Below, piece by piece: positions 15,238 to 22,477 of a stretch of 34,331 bases of DNA. How positions within the stretch are numbered: position 1 is the stretch's first letter; the number at the start of each line of letters is the position of its first letter. A model generated the notes under the pieces. The model was given only the letters and a program-made list of their open reading frames with translations, did no database searches and had not been told where the DNA came from. Position numbers and translations under genes: made by a program. Source of the DNA: Streptomyces sp. CNH099 (GTDB taxonomy: Bacteria > Actinomycetota > Actinomycetes > Streptomycetales > Streptomycetaceae); contig AZWL01000046.1 in assembly GCA_000514715.1 (NCBI GenBank), forward strand, positions 1 through 34,331. Reading direction: 5' to 3'.

Positions 15238-15251
15238 GGAGGCGCGCCTCC
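15238..15251. terminator. Perfect 14-bp palindrome at convergent gene ends
   Basis: GGAGGCGCGCCTCC begins right after the stop codon of the cysteine-rich gene. A 101-bp gap then runs to the stop codon of the facing BACON-domain gene and also contains other GC-rich inverted sequence (about 15312-15338). It probably ends transcription. Confidence 0.45.
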
Positions 15252-15338
15252 GGCGGGACGGGCTGTGCCGGGGTGGCGCCCGCCGCGGCGGACGGAGGCT
15301 GCGCCGACCGGGCCTCGGCCCCCCGGGCCGGGGTCGGC

Positions 15339-17594
15339 CTACGCCGGGGGCGGTGACGAGCCCGGCGTGCCCGGGGCCGGGGTGGACGCGGTGGGCGTGG
15401 GGTCCGAGGGCGACGGGCCGGGGTCGGACGGCGACGGGTCCGGGTCGGACGGGCTCGGATCGGGGTCGGAGGGCGACGGATCGGGGTCCGTGGGGCTCGG
15501 GTCGGGGTCCGAGGGCGACGGGTCCGGGTCCGAGGGGCTCGGATCCGGGTCGGACGGCGACGGATGCGGACCGGGCCGCTCCGGCCCCGTCCCCGTACGA
15601 CCGCTGCCCGAGCCGCTGATCAGCACGGCCGTGCCGCCCGGCGACACGTACACCCGCGCCTGCCAGCCGCCCCGCGGCTCGTCCGCCGCTGCCGCCGACA
15701 CCGCGACCGTCGTCTCCTCGCCGGGCCGCAGCGTCCCGTACGTGGCGCTGAAGCGCAGCCACGGCGCGTCCGTCCCCAGCCGCCAGTCGACCGCCGTGCC
15801 GCCGGACACGCGCAGCCGGAGGTACGTGACCTCGCCGTCCGGCCACGCCGCCACCGTCAGCCGCCCTGGGCCCAACCCCGGCCGGACCCGTTCCCGCCCG
15901 CCGTGATCGACGACCTCGACCGACACGTCCGGCCGGCGGCCGCGGGGGTGGGGCGGCCCCGGCGACGGGCCGTCGTGCGCGCTGCCGGCCTTCTCCACCG
16001 GCCGGCCGTCCAGCGACTCCGGCGCGTCCGCGTCCGCGCTCGGCGGCGGCCAGCCGGACTGCGCGTCGCCGACGGCCGGCGCGCCGCGGTTCGCGGCCCA
16101 CAGGGCCAGCACCGGCGCCGCGAGGACGGTGGCCACGACCGTCGACGTCACGGCCCGGGAGCGCAGCCGGCCGCGGCGGGCGGCCCGGTGCCGGGGGTCG
16201 CGGGGGTAGCCGCGGCGGTCGAAGCGCGGCGGGTGCACGAAGCGGGTGCGCTGGGCGTGCAGCATCGCCGCGTGCGCGGCGGCGCGCGGTGCCGGCAGCA
16301 CCGGCAGCGGGCCCTCGGGGCGCGCGGCGCGCAGCGTGCCGGGCCAGGCCCAGCCGGCGCCGGCGCGCTCGGCGGCGCGGCGGCATTCGGTGCAGTCGTC
16401 GACGTGCCGGACCAGCTCGCGGCTGAGTGCGGCGCTGAGGAACAGCCGGTTGTCGCCGGCGAGCCGGGCGATGGCGGGGCAGCCGTGCTGGTCGACGACG
16501 GCGAGCGCGGCCCGGGTCCGCTCGACCTCGGCGGCGGCGGTGGACAGCAGCACGCGGGCGGCGTCCGGGTCCTCGCCGAGCACGGTGGCGACCTCGTCGG
16601 CCGGCAGCCGGTGCCGTACGGCCAGCTCCAGCGCCTCGCGCTGCTCGGGCGTCGTGCCGGCGGCCTCGGGCCAGGCGAGCGCGGCCAGCTCACGACGCCG
16701 CTCCGGACCGGCAGGATCGCCCGCCCCCCCGCCCCCGGGGTCGTCGGCACCCCCGGCCCCGGGCGCGGCCGGGGCCCCGGCCCCGAGTACGGGCGGGACC
16801 CCGGCTCCGGCCAGGAGGGCGGCCTCGGCCCCGGGCGCACTCTCGGCCCCGCCCCCCGCCCCCGCCCCGGCCCCGGGTGTGCTCTCGGGCGAGCGCGTGG
16901 CCCCGGGCGCGCTTTCGGACGCGGGCCCACTTGGTGCGTTCTCGCCCCCGGCCCCCGGCGGGCCCCCGGCCCCGGGCACAGCCCAGGCCCCGGCTCCGGT
17001 CCCGGGCACGGTTCCAGCCCCCGCTCGGGGCGCGGACCCGGCGCCGGGCGCGGCGCGGGGCGCGCTGTCTGCCCCGGGTTCGGCCCCGGCCCCGCCCGGG
17101 GCCCCGGGCACGGCCCGGGCGCCGGGCGTGCTCTCGGGCACAGTCCCGGCCCCGGGTACGGTCTCGCCCTCGGACCCCGCCCCGCCCGGGGGCACCGCCC
17201 CTGCCTCGGGCCCCGCCCCGGCGCCGGCCCCCGCGGCGGTGAAGGATCGCTTCTCCCCGGGCGGCCGCTGCCGGGCCGGCCTGGGTGCGTGGGGCCGCTG
17301 CGCCGGCCTGGGTGCCGACCGCTGCGCCGGCTTCTCCTCCATCCGGCGCAGACAGGCCCAGCGGGCCAGCGAGTACAGCCAGGGCCGCCACTCGGCGGGC
17401 GTCGCCGGCCGCCGCCGCGGCTGGCGTTCGGCGATGGCGAGTACGTCGCCGAGGGCGGCGACGGCGTCGTCGTGGTCGCACAGCACCGACATGCAGTACG
17501 TGAAAAGGCCGTCCAGGTAGGGCTCGTACTGCGCGGGCGGGTGCTGCTCCGGCGACGGCCGCCGGGCGGGCTCGGGGTCGGTGCTGCTCGTCAC
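15339..17594 (-). CDS. Sigma-factor-like membrane protein with zinc-finger motif and BACON domain
   Basis: 751 residues, modular. Residues ~21-90 resemble an ECF sigma region 2 (YLDGLFTYCMSVLCDHDDAV). Residues ~115-300 are a Gly/Ala/Pro/Glu linker. ~301-365 resemble sigma region 4 (TTPEQREALELAVRHRLPAD). An anti-sigma-type zinc motif His397-x3-Cys401-x2-Cys404 follows, then one membrane helix at ~482-502. An extracytoplasmic Ig-like/BACON domain lies at ~575-662 (WRLGTDAPWLRFSATYGTL), and the tail is a (DPDPSPS)n repeat. Whether it binds DNA or polymerase is unknown; the sigma regions look degenerate. GTG 17594 lies 6 nt after TACCTT (17606-17601), a leaderless layout. Orientation and the 77-bp gap suggest possible cotranscription with the PAP2 gene upstream. 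Confidence 0.78.
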   Translation of the reverse strand: MTSSTDPEPARRPSPEQHPPAQYEPYLDGLFTYCMSVLCDHDDAVAALGDVLAIAERQPRRRPATPAEWRPWLYSLARWACLRRMEEKPAQRSAPRPAQRPHAPRPARQRPPGEKRSFTAAGAGAGAGPEAGAVPPGGAGSEGETVPGAGTVPESTPGARAVPGAPGGAGAEPGADSAPRAAPGAGSAPRAGAGTVPGTGAGAWAVPGAGGPPGAGGENAPSGPASESAPGATRSPESTPGAGAGAGGGAESAPGAEAALLAGAGVPPVLGAGAPAAPGAGGADDPGGGGAGDPAGPERRRELAALAWPEAAGTTPEQREALELAVRHRLPADEVATVLGEDPDAARVLLSTAAAEVERTRAALAVVDQHGCPAIARLAGDNRLFLSAALSRELVRHVDDCTECRRAAERAGAGWAWPGTLRAARPEGPLPVLPAPRAAAHAAMLHAQRTRFVHPPRFDRRGYPRDPRHRAARRGRLRSRAVTSTVVATVLAAPVLALWAANRGAPAVGDAQSGWPPPSADADAPESLDGRPVEKAGSAHDGPSPGPPHPRGRRPDVSVEVVDHGGRERVRPGLGPGRLTVAAWPDGEVTYLRLRVSGGTAVDWRLGTDAPWLRFSATYGTLRPGEETTVAVSAAAADEPRGGWQARVYVSPGGTAVLISGSGSGRTGTGPERPGPHPSPSDPDPSPSDPDPSPSDPDPSPTDPDPSPSDPDPSPSDPDPSPSDPGPSPSDPTPTASTPAPGTPGSSPPPA
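15408..15560. repeat. 18/36-bp tandem repeat encoding a DPDPSPS tail
   Basis: Repeated units such as GGGTCCGAGGGCGACGG and GGGTCGGACGGCGACGG alternate with GGGCTCGG variants. They encode the Asp-Pro-Ser-Pro C-terminal tail of the BACON-domain protein. Unit lengths are multiples of three, so the frame is safe when copy number changes. The tail would lie outside the membrane, perhaps as a cell-wall spacer. Confidence 0.75.
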
Positions 17595-17671
17595 CCCGCG
17601 AAGGTAGGCGCATGGTCGCTTATGGACCGGGGCAGTTGGGACCTTCTCACTCCCACGGGTGACGTTCCCAC

Positions 17672-18280
17672 TCAATGGGGGACGTCGTCGCCGCGAAAGT
17701 GTTCGCGGCGTGCGGGGTGCGCGTCGTGGCCGGGGCGTGCGCGGATCCGGACGCGCGCACCAGCCATACCCCCGCTCGCGACCGCGCCCCCCGCGGCAAC
17801 GGCCGCGACCGCCGCGCCGAGCGCGAACCCGGCGGCCACGTCGAGCGGGTAGTGCACGCCCACGAAGACCCGCGACGCCGCCAGCAGTACGCCGAACGGC
17901 AGCACCCACGCCACGATCCGCGGCCACGCCAGCGCCAGCGCGACCGCCGCGGCGCCGGCGATCGTCGCGTGGTTGCTGGGGAACGACCAGTCGCCCGGCG
18001 GCGGACACTCCGCCAGCGGCTCCGCCGCCTCGCGCACGGCCCGGCACGGCCGTTCCCGCGCCACCCACGCCTTCAGCAACTCGCTCAGCCCGTACGCCGC
18101 CACCGTGCCCGCCGCCCCGGCGACGACCGGCGCCCGGCGCGGCGCCGCCCACCAGGCCGCGGCGAACAGCGCGGCCAGCAGCACCAGCCCGGCGTCCGTG
18201 CCGAACTCGGCGAGCACGTGCAGCCGGTCGGGGGTGCGGCGGGCGAGGGACGTGACGTACCGGTACAGCTCGTCGTTCAT
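17672..18280 (-). CDS. PAP2-family membrane phosphatase (undecaprenyl-PP phosphatase-like)
   Basis: 202 residues. All three PAP2 signature parts are present: Lys70-x5-Arg76-Pro77 (KAWVARERPC), Pro101-Ser-Asn-His104 (SFPSNHATIAG) and Ser136-Arg137-x5-His143 (SRVFVGVHYPLD). There are about five membrane helices. BcrC-type PAP2 enzymes dephosphorylate undecaprenyl pyrophosphate outside the membrane; other lipid phosphates are possible. The C-terminal ~35 residues are basic and hydrophilic. ATG 18280 has no ribosome-binding site; TACCGT lies 6 nt upstream, and two TGACTTTCG sites are placed as at the kinase/DedA promoters. This suggests shared control with those genes. Confidence 0.87.
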   Translation of the reverse strand: MNDELYRYVTSLARRTPDRLHVLAEFGTDAGLVLLAALFAAAWWAAPRRAPVVAGAAGTVAAYGLSELLKAWVARERPCRAVREAAEPLAECPPPGDWSFPSNHATIAGAAAVALALAWPRIVAWVLPFGVLLAASRVFVGVHYPLDVAAGFALGAAVAAVAAGGAVASGGMAGARVRIRARPGHDAHPARREHFRGDDVPH

Positions 18281-18286
18281 GCCGGG

Positions 18287-18352
18287 ACGGTACGAAGCGT
18301 GCCCGATTCACCACTTCCGGCGAAAGTCAGTACGCTCCCCTGACGAAAGTCA
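18287..18352 (-). promoter_or_regulatory. PAP2 promoter with twin TGACTTTCG sites
   Basis: Read on the minus strand: TGACTTTCGTCA (18352-18341), 11 nt, TGACTTTCGCCG (18329-18318), 25 nt, TACCGT (18292-18287), 6 nt, ATG. The first site is a perfect 12-mer match to the one before the histidine kinase at 30471. Site centres are 23 bp apart, as at that locus. The layout implies a leaderless transcript activated or repressed by a dimeric regulator. Confidence 0.7.
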
Positions 18353-18407
18353 GACTGCACGGCGGGTACGAGACCGCCTTGCGCCCCAAGTCTCGTAAGG
18401 TTTCCGC

Positions 18408-19283
18408 GTGGGATCTTTCCGCCGTCCTGTGGGTCCGTTGCCGTCCACCATCTACTGGCGACGCCGGGCAGTTCTGCTCGGCCTGCTCGCCGTGCTCGTG
18501 CTCTTCGCCGTCCTGGTCGTCAACCTCGGCGGCGGCGACGGCGAGAAGACCGCAAACGAGGGCAAGAACCCGGCGGAGTCGATCACTCCGGGACCGACCG
18601 ACGACTCGTCGGTGATCGACGAACGCCCCGGCGGGCGCGAGGAGAACGGCGGCGGCTCCGGCGGCACCGACGGTTCCGGCGACGGGGACGGGGACGGGGA
18701 CGGCGGCTCCGGTGACTCCGGGGGCTCAGGTGGCTCGGACGGCGCCGGGGACACCGGCGGGTCCGGCGGCTCCGGTTCCGGCGACGGGAACGGCGGCTCC
18801 GCGGGCACCGGCTCCGCGGGCGGCGCGGGCGGCGGCTTCGGGGTGGGCTCGGACGGCGTGCCGGCCGGCTCGTCGATGGCCGACTGCGCCGCGGGCGACG
18901 TGGAGTTGACGCTGCGCAGCAGGGAGCGGTCGTACGCGCCGGGGGAGCGGCCGGTGTTCGAGCTGACCGCCGTCAACTCCGGTGCCAAGGACTGCAAGCT
19001 GGACTTCTCGCCGACCTCGGCGGTGCTCACGATCTCGGCGGCGACCGGCGGCGAGGACCGGTGGTGGGCGTCGGACGACTGCCCGTGGACGACCGACCCG
19101 ATCCTGCTGGCGGTGCCGGCGGGCGGCGAGGTCTCGCGGACGTACGAGTGGGACAGGCGGGCGAGCGAGCCGCGCTGCGCGACGCCGGAGGCGGGCACCG
19201 CGGGGGCGGGGAGCTACGAGGCCGAGCTGGACGCGGCGGGGTTCGCGGCGGCCACGGCGCCGTTCGTGCTGGAGAAGGCGTGA
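18408..19283 (+). CDS. Membrane-anchored extracytoplasmic protein, unknown function
   Basis: 291 residues. A basic start (RRPVGP, WRRR) is followed by one membrane helix at ~21-40. A long Gly/Ser/Asp-rich linker (~65-150) leads to a C-terminal beta-rich domain of ~130 residues. That domain has four cysteines (in ADCAAG, AKDCKLD, SDDCPWT and EPRCATP), probably two disulfides, and an Ig-like pattern (VFELTAVNSGAKDCKL, SRTYEWDRR). It is likely oriented outward. No enzyme motif is seen. GTG 18408 lies 6 nt after TAAGGT (18396-18401), a leaderless layout. It is divergent from PAP2 and convergent with disA. Confidence 0.78.
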   Translation: MGSFRRPVGPLPSTIYWRRRAVLLGLLAVLVLFAVLVVNLGGGDGEKTANEGKNPAESITPGPTDDSSVIDERPGGREENGGGSGGTDGSGDGDGDGDGGSGDSGGSGGSDGAGDTGGSGGSGSGDGNGGSAGTGSAGGAGGGFGVGSDGVPAGSSMADCAAGDVELTLRSRERSYAPGERPVFELTAVNSGAKDCKLDFSPTSAVLTISAATGGEDRWWASDDCPWTTDPILLAVPAGGEVSRTYEWDRRASEPRCATPEAGTAGAGSYEAELDAAGFAAATAPFVLEKA

Positions 19284-19309
19284 CGGCGTAAGGCGTGCCG
19301 GCGTGACGG

Positions 19310-19342
19310 CGCCCGCGAACGGGCGTTGACGGACGTACGTCC
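19310..19342. terminator. Hairpins between the anchored-protein gene and disA
   Basis: CGCCCG-CGAA-CGGGCG (19310-19325) is a 6-bp stem with a tetraloop. A 12-bp perfect palindrome GGACGTACGTCC (19331-19342) follows. Both lie in the 120-bp gap between convergent genes and probably end transcription from both sides. Confidence 0.45.
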
Positions 19343-19403
19343 CGCGCGGCGTCGTCCGCGCACGGGAAGTCGACGGCGCGCCCGGCGCCGCGCGCCCGCC
19401 GGG

Positions 19404-20528
19404 TCAGACGTAGCGCTCCAGGATCGACGACTCCGCCAGCCGCGACAGCCCCTCGCGCACCGAACGGGCCCGCGCCTCGCCCACGCCGTCGACCGTCTGC
19501 AGATCGTCCACGCTGGCCGCGAGCAGCTTCTGCAGGCCGCCGAAGTGCTCCACGAGCCGGTCGATGACGGCGCTGGGGATGCGCGGCACCTTGGCCAGCA
19601 GCCGGTAACCGCGCGGCGAGACCGCGGAGTCGAGGGTCTCGGGCACGCCCGGGTAGCCCAGGGAGCGGGCCACGATGGGCAGTTCGAGCAGCTCGCCGTG
19701 GGAGAGCCGGTCCAGCTCGGTGAGCGCGCGGTCCACCGTGTACGGGCGGCGGCCGGTGCGCTCCGGGACGTAGTCCCGGACGACCAGCTGGCGTTCCGGC
19801 TCGACGCCGGCGATCAGCTCGTCGAGCTGGAGGGACAGCAGCCGGCCGTCGGTGCCCAGCTCGACCACGTACTCCGCGATCTCGGTGGCGATCCGGCGCA
19901 CCATCTCCAGCCGCTGCGCGACGGCGGAGACGTCCCGCACGGTCACCAGGTCCTCGATCTCCAGCGCGGAGAGCGTGCCGGCGACCTCGTCCAGCCGCAG
20001 CTTGTACCGCTCCAGGGTGGCCAGCGCCTGGTTCGCCCGGGAGAGGATCGCGGCGGAGTCCTCCAGCACGCGCCGCTGGCCGCCCACGTACAGCGCGATG
20101 AGCCGCATCGACTGGCTGACGGAGACGACGGGGAAGCCGCTCTGGATGGACACCCGCTGCGCGGTGCGGTGGCGGGTGCCGGTCTCCTCGGTGGGGATCG
20201 AGGCGTCGGGCAGCAGCTGCACGCCCGCACGCTCGATCCGCGTGATGTCCCGGTCGAGGACCACGGCGCCGTCGAGCTTGCACAGCTCCCGCAGCCGCGT
20301 CGCGGTGAACTCGACGTCCAGCACGAAGCCGCCGGTGCAGATGGACTCGATGGTCTTGTCCGTCCCCAGCACGATGAGCCCGCCGGTGTTGCCGCGCAGG
20401 ACCCGTTCGAGGCCGTCGCGCAGCCCCGTGCCGGGCGCGACCGCGCTCAGCGCGGCCCGTACCGCGGCGTCGGAACCGGGACTGCCGCCGGCTCTGCCCG
20501 GGGCGCCTGCCCGGTCGCCTGCTGCCAC
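19404..20528 (-). CDS. disA: DNA-integrity scanning diadenylate cyclase DisA
   Basis: 374 residues, matching DisA length. It makes the second messenger c-di-AMP from two ATP and senses branched DNA. The DAC domain is intact: Asp86-Gly-Ala (LDGAVVLDRD) and Arg119-His-Arg (TRHRTAQRVS). A helical linker leads to a C-terminal helix-hairpin-helix DNA-binding region (SVDDLQTVDGVGEARARSV). GTG 20528 has GGAGG six nt upstream within a duplicated 10-bp sequence. Longer readings upstream are not supported. It lies 111 bp after radA in the same direction, the usual pairing, and is likely cotranscribed. Confidence 0.96.
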   Translation of the reverse strand: MAAGDRAGAPGRAGGSPGSDAAVRAALSAVAPGTGLRDGLERVLRGNTGGLIVLGTDKTIESICTGGFVLDVEFTATRLRELCKLDGAVVLDRDITRIERAGVQLLPDASIPTEETGTRHRTAQRVSIQSGFPVVSVSQSMRLIALYVGGQRRVLEDSAAILSRANQALATLERYKLRLDEVAGTLSALEIEDLVTVRDVSAVAQRLEMVRRIATEIAEYVVELGTDGRLLSLQLDELIAGVEPERQLVVRDYVPERTGRRPYTVDRALTELDRLSHGELLELPIVARSLGYPGVPETLDSAVSPRGYRLLAKVPRIPSAVIDRLVEHFGGLQKLLAASVDDLQTVDGVGEARARSVREGLSRLAESSILERYV

Positions 20529-20530
20529 TG

Positions 20531-20550
20531 GAATCCTCCGGAATCCTCCG
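20531..20550. repeat. Tandem 10-bp duplication carrying two disA Shine-Dalgarno sequences
   Basis: GAATCCTCCG occurs twice in a row. On the minus strand this gives two GGAGG sequences, 6 and 16 nt before the disA GTG. Only the nearer one is well spaced; the second may be a chance duplication or modulate initiation. Confidence 0.7.
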
Positions 20551-20639
20551 GTCGTCGTTTCGGCACTCCACCCGTGCACCGGCGAGGCGCACGCACGAGC
20601 CCCCTGCGCTCCCCCGCACGGAAGAGACCGGGGCAAAGT

Positions 20640-22094
20640 CTACCGGCGCACCTCCTCCGGGTGCCGGGACTCCCTCGGCTCGCTTTCCCCGCCCGGCTCA
20701 CGGGACCCGCCGCCCGCGCGCCGCCGGCCGGTCGGCAGGGCACGCAGCGCGTCCCCTATGTCCGCAACCTCCCGTACTCTCATGCCCGCTGGGATCTTGC
20801 CGGGGTCCGCGGGCACGAGCGCCTGCGTGAACCCGAGCCGGGCCGCCTCGGCCAGCCGCCGGGCCACCCCCGTCACCCGCCGCACCTCGCCGGCCAGCCC
20901 GACCTCGCCGACCGCGACCAGGTTCTTCGGCAGCGGGCTGTCGCTCGCGGCGCTGGCCAGCGCGAGCGCGACCGCCAGGTCGGCGGCGGGCTCGGAGAGC
21001 TTCACCCCGCCGACGGTGGCGCTGTAGATGTCCCGCTTGGACAGCGCGCGGATGTCGCCGCGCTGCTCCAGCACGGCCAGCATCATCGAGACCCGGGAGG
21101 TCTCCAGACCGGACGTGGTGCGCCGGGGGGAGGGGATCTGCGAGTCCACCGTGAGCGCCTGCACCTCCGCGACCAGCGGCCGGCGGCCCTCCAGGGTCAC
21201 CGTCAGACAGGTGCCGGGCACGGGCTCGTCCCGCCGGGTCAGGAACAGGCCGCTGGGGTCGGCGAGGCCGATGATGCCCTCGTCGTGCAGCTCGAAGCAG
21301 CCGACCTCGTCCGTCGCGCCGTACCTGTTCTTCATGCCGCGGACCAGCCGCAGCCGCGCGTGCCGGTCGCCCTCGATGTGCAGCACGACGTCCACGAGGT
21401 GCTCCAGCAGGCGGGGGCCGGCGATGGCGCCGTCCTTCGTCACGTGCCCCACGAGGATCGTGGCCATACCGCGCTCCTTGGAGGCGCGGATCAGCGCGCC
21501 GGCGACCTCCCGCACCTGGGCCATGCCGCCGGGGGCGCCGTCGATCTCGCCGGAGGCGACGGTCTGCACGGAGTCCAGCACGAGCAGCGCGGGCTTGACC
21601 TCGTCGAGGTGGGCCAGGACGGCGGCCAGGTCGGTCTCGGCGGCCAGATACAGCCCGTCGCTGAGCGCGCCGATGCGGTCCGCGCGCAGCCGCACCTGGC
21701 CGGCGGACTCCTCCCCCGTGACGTACAGCGTGCGCTCGCCGCCGACCGCGGCCTTCGCCGCGACGTCGAGCAGCAGCGTCGACTTCCCCACCCCGGGCTC
21801 GCCGGCCATCAGCACCACGGCGCCGGGCACGAGCCCGCCGCCGAGCACCCGGTCCAGCTCGGGCACGCCGGTGCCGCGGGCCTCGACCTGGCGGGCGTCG
21901 ACCTGTGCGATGGGCAGCGCGGACGTCGTGACCCGGCCGGCGGCCGTCGTCTTCACGGCGGGCGCGCCGACCTCCTCGATCGTGCCCCACGCCTGACACT
22001 CGGGGCAGCGGCCGAGCCACTTGACGGTGGACCAGCCGCACTCGGCACAGCGATACGCGGGGCGGTCCCTGCCACCGCTCTTACGGGAAGCCAT
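20640..22094 (-). CDS. radA: DNA repair protein RadA (Sms)
   Basis: 484 residues. An N-terminal zinc finger (Cys16, Cys19, Cys30, Cys33) precedes a RecA-like ATPase with Walker A GEPGVGKS at 98-105, Walker B LLVLDSVQT near 170-178 and the RadA-specific KNRYG at 255-259. A Lon-protease-like C-terminal domain follows (GGVKLSEPAADLAVALALAS, then KNLVAVGEVGLAGEVR). RadA drives branch migration in recombination. The last ~30 residues are charged and variable. ATG 22094 lies 6 nt after TACGTT (22106-22101) with no ribosome-binding site, so it looks leaderless. disA follows. Confidence 0.96.
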   Translation of the reverse strand: MASRKSGGRDRPAYRCAECGWSTVKWLGRCPECQAWGTIEEVGAPAVKTTAAGRVTTSALPIAQVDARQVEARGTGVPELDRVLGGGLVPGAVVLMAGEPGVGKSTLLLDVAAKAAVGGERTLYVTGEESAGQVRLRADRIGALSDGLYLAAETDLAAVLAHLDEVKPALLVLDSVQTVASGEIDGAPGGMAQVREVAGALIRASKERGMATILVGHVTKDGAIAGPRLLEHLVDVVLHIEGDRHARLRLVRGMKNRYGATDEVGCFELHDEGIIGLADPSGLFLTRRDEPVPGTCLTVTLEGRRPLVAEVQALTVDSQIPSPRRTTSGLETSRVSMMLAVLEQRGDIRALSKRDIYSATVGGVKLSEPAADLAVALALASAASDSPLPKNLVAVGEVGLAGEVRRVTGVARRLAEAARLGFTQALVPADPGKIPAGMRVREVADIGDALRALPTGRRRAGGGSREPGGESEPRESRHPEEVRR

Positions 22095-22176
22095 GCGCCT
22101 AACGTAGCCCCACCCGCTGACACCCCCACGGAATCCGGAAGGCAGCCCGCCAGGGCCCGGGCCGAAGCCCCGGGCA

Positions 22177-22263
22177 CGGGGCGGAGCCCCGAGTGGCCCG
22201 GGGCGGAGCCCCGCCCGGGGTCCGGGGCGGAGCCCCGGCGGGGGGCCGGGGGCGGCAGCCCCC
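22177..22263. repeat. Array of four GC hairpins, GGGGCGGAGCCCC type
   Basis: GGGGCGGAGCCCC occurs at 22178-22190, 22200-22212 and 22224-22236. A related GGGGGC-GGCA-GCCCCC follows at 22248-22263. Period is 22-24 bp. Each unit folds as a 5-6-bp GC stem with a small loop. It lies in the 383-bp gap between divergent radA and ilvD. The rest of the gap has a DnaA box, the ilvD leader and otherwise featureless GC-rich sequence. Confidence 0.75.
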
Positions 22264-22399
22264 GGTTTCGGGAAGGGGCGGGATCGGGGAACACCCTCCC
22301 CACCCGGCCGCACCGCGCAGCAACGGCCGCCCACCCCCCAACCCCCGCCCCGCCCCGGTCCGGCCCCCCTGCCCGTGAGGCAACACCCCCGTCCCGGAC

Positions 22400-22408
22400 T
22401 GTGGACAA
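22400..22408 (-). promoter_or_regulatory. DnaA box upstream of ilvD
   Basis: TGTGGACAA is the reverse of TTGTCCACA, the favoured DnaA-binding 9-mer in Streptomyces. It is a single box 70 bp before the ilvD start. A lone box points to DnaA as transcription factor or titration site rather than origin. Confidence 0.45.
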
Positions 22409-22477
22409 CCGGTCCGAACCCTGAGCAGGAGGCGTAGGCTCAGAACCTTCAGATGTGCCGCCCCCCGGGAGGGAAAC

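Noticed and set aside
15564..17852. Long plus-strand open frame opposite the BACON-domain gene
   Set aside because: Low-complexity Arg/Gly/Pro product made by the antisense of a GC-rich repeat linker; no domain or start signal.
22415..22441. T-box or attenuator before ilvD
   Set aside because: Only a short CTGAGC/GCTCAG stem is present, with no T-box sequence, specifier stem or run of leader branched-chain codons.
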